Part shown: positions 61,784 to 64,000 of the stretch, one piece after another | Layout: the number at the start of each line of letters is the position of its first letter | Numbering within the stretch: the first letter of the stretch is position 1 | Made by a program: the position numbers and the translations under genes | From: Paractinoplanes atraurantiacus | GTDB taxonomy: Bacteria > Actinomycetota > Actinomycetes > Mycobacteriales > Micromonosporaceae | Direction: 5' to 3' | Length of the DNA stretch: 64,000 bases | Assembly (NCBI RefSeq): GCF_900215205.1 | Contig: NZ_OBDY01000005.1 | Location: forward strand, 254,261 to 318,260 | Notes under the pieces: generated by a model | What the model was told of the DNA's origin: nothing | Seen by the model: the letters and a program-made list of their open reading frames with translations, nothing else | Database searches by the model: none

Positions 61784-62745
61784 AGGTCCTCCCCCGACTT
61801 GAGCAGTCTGCGGATGTAGAGGGCGGTCAGCCCGAGCAGCAGCAGGGTGGTGACGACCGAGATGGCCGCGCCGTGCCCGATCTGGAAACCGACGAACGCG
61901 GTCTTGTACGTGTAGACGCCGAGCGTCGACGTGGCGTCGCCCGGCCCGCCGCGCGAGATCAGCCAGATCTGGTTGAAGACGTTGTAGTCCCAGATCACCG
62001 ACAGGATCGTCACCAGCAGCAGGGTCGGCCGCAGGTGGTTGAGCGTGATGATCCGGTAGACGGTGAGCTCGGTGGCGCCGTCCATCCGCGCCGCCTCGAG
62101 ATATTCGCGCGGGACCTGCGTCTCGGCCGCGTTCAGGGTCAGCGCGATGAACGGCACGGCCTGCCAGACGATCAGGAGCCAGATGACGGCGTACGCCCGG
62201 GTGGGGTCCTGCGTCCAGTCGATGTTCGTGGTGTCGCCGAAGATCTTCAGCTGATCGAGACCCCAGTTGACCACTCCGTAACCGGGCTGGAAGAGCCAGT
62301 TCCACACCAGCGACGAGGCCACGTTCGGCATGGCCCAGGCGACGATGAGCACCACCGTGACCGTGTAACGCCACCGCCGGCCGAGCCGGGTCAGCAGATG
62401 CGAGACGCCCATGCCGATCAGCACGCTGCCGGCCACCATGGCCGCGGTGAACAGCACCGTGCGGACCAGCGAGGCCCAGACTGCGCCGCTGCTGAGCAGG
62501 TCGGTGTACTGGTCGAGGCCGACCGAGCGGTAGGCGCCGGTGAACAGGCTCCGCTGGTTGTAGTCGGTGAACGAGGTGAAGACCAGGAAGCCGATCGGCG
62601 CCAGCGTGACCAGCGCGAGGACCAGGCCGGCCGGGCTGAGCAGGACCAGCGGGGCGAGGTCGCGCCTTCTGCGTCTTTGATGAGAAGCGGGCGGGGCCGG
62701 CGCGGCCGGCGGGGCGCCGGCCGCGTCGGTGATCACGGTGGTCAC
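61780..62745 (-). CDS. dasB: Sugar ABC transporter permease, DasB-like (MalF type)
   Basis: This 321-residue protein starts at GTG 62745, overlapping the binding-protein stop as GTGA. A Pro/Ala-rich N-terminus precedes six helices (LAPLVLLSPAGLVLALVTLAPIGFLVFTSFTDYNQRSLF and on). The EAA loop is YLEAARMDGATELTVYRIITLNHLRPTLLLV. NQIWLISRGGPGDATSTLGVYTYKTAF is the usual MalF-type end. No ATPase gene is in the operon; a shared MsiK-like ATPase is expected. Confidence 0.8.
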   Translation of the reverse strand: MTTVITDAAGAPPAAPAPPASHQRRRRRDLAPLVLLSPAGLVLALVTLAPIGFLVFTSFTDYNQRSLFTGAYRSVGLDQYTDLLSSGAVWASLVRTVLFTAAMVAGSVLIGMGVSHLLTRLGRRWRYTVTVVLIVAWAMPNVASSLVWNWLFQPGYGVVNWGLDQLKIFGDTTNIDWTQDPTRAYAVIWLLIVWQAVPFIALTLNAAETQVPREYLEAARMDGATELTVYRIITLNHLRPTLLLVTILSVIWDYNVFNQIWLISRGGPGDATSTLGVYTYKTAFVGFQIGHGAAISVVTTLLLLGLTALYIRRLLKSGEDL

Positions 62746-64000
62746 TTACCGCCGGCGAGAGTCTCGCCGAGGTGAGCGTCGAATTCCTTGCCGGCCACCT
62801 CGGGCGTCTTGGCGCCGGAGGCGACGGCGGAGAAGACCTGGTTGACGCTCTTGTCGCCCTCCAGGGTCGGCCACTGCGCGGCGGCCGGCGTCGCCTTGGA
62901 GACCAGGGCCGCGGTGAAGAAGGCCTTCTGCTGCTCCTTCAGGGCCGGCTCGGCCGCCTTGATGGCCTCGGTGCTGTTCGGGATCCAGCCGTCCTTGCCG
63001 AAGACCCACTTGTCCTGCACCTCGGGGCTGCCGGCGATCTTCGTCCACTGCAGGGCCAGGTCCTGGTCGTCGCTCTTGGTGGCGATGCCCCAGACCGAGC
63101 CGCCCAGCATCACCGGCTGGTTCTTGCCCGAGACGCCGGGCAGCGGGAACGTGCCGATGTCCTCGGCCTTGATGTCCGGGTTGGTCTTCTGGATCAGGCC
63201 GACCGCGCCGCCGGAGGCCAGGATGGCCGAGGTCTTGCCGTCGGCGAACAGCTGGACCTGGTCGGGCTTGTCGGTGTCGAGGGTGCGCGAGGCCTCGGTG
63301 GAGTACGCGTTCTGGAAGGTCATGAAGTCGGTCAGGCCCTTCTGCCCGGCCGGGGTGGAGAAGCCACCCTTCCAGTTGCCGCCCTCGTTGGTCGCGATGT
63401 CGCCGCCCGCGTCCCACAGGAACTGCAGGCCCGCGTACCAGTACTGGCCGGGCATGTAGAAGGGCGAGAAGTCGGCGGCCGGGTTCTTGGCCTTGACCTT
63501 GTCGAGGGCGGCGGTGAGCTCGGCGTACGTGGCGGGCGCGGCCGTGACACCGGCGGCGGCCCACGTCTTCTTGTTGTAGATGACCGCGCGGGCGCCGGCG
63601 AAGCCGGGCACAGCGTAGAGCGAGCCGTCCACAGTGGCCGGCTCCTCGAGGCCGGCCAGCCAGGTGCGGCCCTGCTTCAAGTCGTCCTTGTACTTGGTCA
63701 GATCGAGCAGTCCGCCGTTGGCCGCGAAGCCGGGCACCTGAGTGTTGCCGAGGTCGAGGATGTCCGGTGTTCCCGAGGTGGACAGCGCCGTGCTGATCTT
63801 GGTGGTGATGCCCTCCCACTGCTGGATCTGCAGGTCGACCTTCGCGCCGGTGGCCTCGGTGAACTTGGCGTTGATGGCGTCGAGGGTCTCGTCGGTGTAG
63901 TCGTCGGTCATGACCCAGACGGTCAGGGTCTTGCCCTCGCCGCGGGCGGCCGGCACGGCGCCGGAGGCGCCGCCGCCGCTGTCACCGCCGTTGCCGTCGC
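62742..64000 (-). CDS. dasA: Sugar-binding lipoprotein, DasA-like, 5' end outside the window
   Basis: 419 residues are visible, to the stop at 62742; the signal peptide and lipobox lie beyond 64000. The visible part begins in a Gly/Ser/Asp linker, usual after a lipoprotein Cys. The family-1 binding fold then runs LTVWVMTDDYTDETLDAINAKFTEATGAKVDLQIQQWEGITTKISTALSTSGTPDILDLGNTQVPGFAANGGLLDLT and FADGKTSAILASGGAVG. This closely resembles DasA-type amino-sugar binding proteins. It is the first visible gene of dasABC-GH20-glycosidase. Confidence 0.82.
   Translation of the reverse strand, partial: DGNGGDSGGGASGAVPAARGEGKTLTVWVMTDDYTDETLDAINAKFTEATGAKVDLQIQQWEGITTKISTALSTSGTPDILDLGNTQVPGFAANGGLLDLTKYKDDLKQGRTWLAGLEEPATVDGSLYAVPGFAGARAVIYNKKTWAAAGVTAAPATYAELTAALDKVKAKNPAADFSPFYMPGQYWYAGLQFLWDAGGDIATNEGGNWKGGFSTPAGQKGLTDFMTFQNAYSTEASRTLDTDKPDQVQLFADGKTSAILASGGAVGLIQKTNPDIKAEDIGTFPLPGVSGKNQPVMLGGSVWGIATKSDDQDLALQWTKIAGSPEVQDKWVFGKDGWIPNSTEAIKAAEPALKEQQKAFFTAALVSKATPAAAQWPTLEGDKSVNQVFSAVASGAKTPEVAGKEFDAHLGETLAGGK

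Noticed and set aside
1..64000. rRNA, tRNA, CRISPR arrays, riboswitches or prophage genes
   Set aside because: No cloverleaf, conserved rRNA segment, regularly spaced repeat array or phage structural gene was recognised anywhere in the window.

Overview
The window is about 70% GC, uses GTG (and some TTG) starts freely, and carries Tat or lipoprotein signals, CBM2/CBM32 modules, LacI- and TetR-type operators and many secreted hydrolases. It looks like chromosome from a filamentous, soil-living actinomycete; Micromonosporaceae (Actinoplanes-like) is my best guess, from general character only. I found no rRNA, tRNA, CRISPR array, insertion sequence or phage module.

Layout. 1-2.5 kb: N-terminal part of a Tc-toxin A (VRP1) family protein, divergent from a secreted, membrane-anchored protein whose 3' end runs into decayed tandem repeats. 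2.5-7.2 kb: an unassigned tightly coupled pair (soluble protein with an ACT-like stretch plus a four-helix membrane protein) and an ATP-dependent DNA ligase. 7.2-11.5 kb: a TetR gene facing an MFS pump, quinone reductase and ketopantoate-reductase-like operon, with four copies of one operator motif between them. 11.5-14.4 kb: secreted lipase, then an alpha/beta hydrolase and an AraC regulator that both lack their 5' ends and meet at a 27-bp palindrome. 14.3-16.6 kb: CBM2/Cip1-like protein under a perfect CebR box, and an orphan SsuA/NMT1-type binding protein.

16.6-27.5 kb is the clearest functional unit, a peptidoglycan amino-sugar recovery locus: murQ, an RpiR regulator, a GlcNAc/MurNAc-type kinase, namZ (DUF1343 exo-muramidase), nagZ, an AmiE-like serine hydrolase and an NgcEFG-like ABC importer. 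It resembles the Bacillus murQRP-amiE-nagZ-namZ set with the PTS permease replaced by ABC import.

27.5-36.5 kb: a gene remnant, a PPOX-family protein facing a CGNR regulator, a likely padR / TIM-barrel / FAD monooxygenase / tetR / Baeyer-Villiger monooxygenase operon, and prfC. 36.5-53.6 kb: P450 coupled to a secreted malectin/beta-propeller protein, a broken XRE regulator, a 2018-residue secreted subtilase, a large LuxR (LAL) regulator, and a CBM32/beta-helix protein. 53.7-58.4 kb: a membrane-fused NNMT-type methyltransferase, a MarR/FAD-monooxygenase pair, and a two-component system and DUF6326 gene that both carry deletions. 58.1-64 kb: a second amino-sugar operon, DasABC-like importer (binding protein cut by the window end), GH20 hexosaminidase and an (alpha/alpha)6-type secreted protein.

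A recurring oddity is that at least five loci (13.4, 27.6, 41.85, 57.1 and 58.05 kb) show genes with pieces missing, some cleanly in frame. Either regulators in this region are decaying or the assembly has collapsed GC-rich segments; read-level data would decide. All functional calls come from reading motifs by eye; no database search was run.
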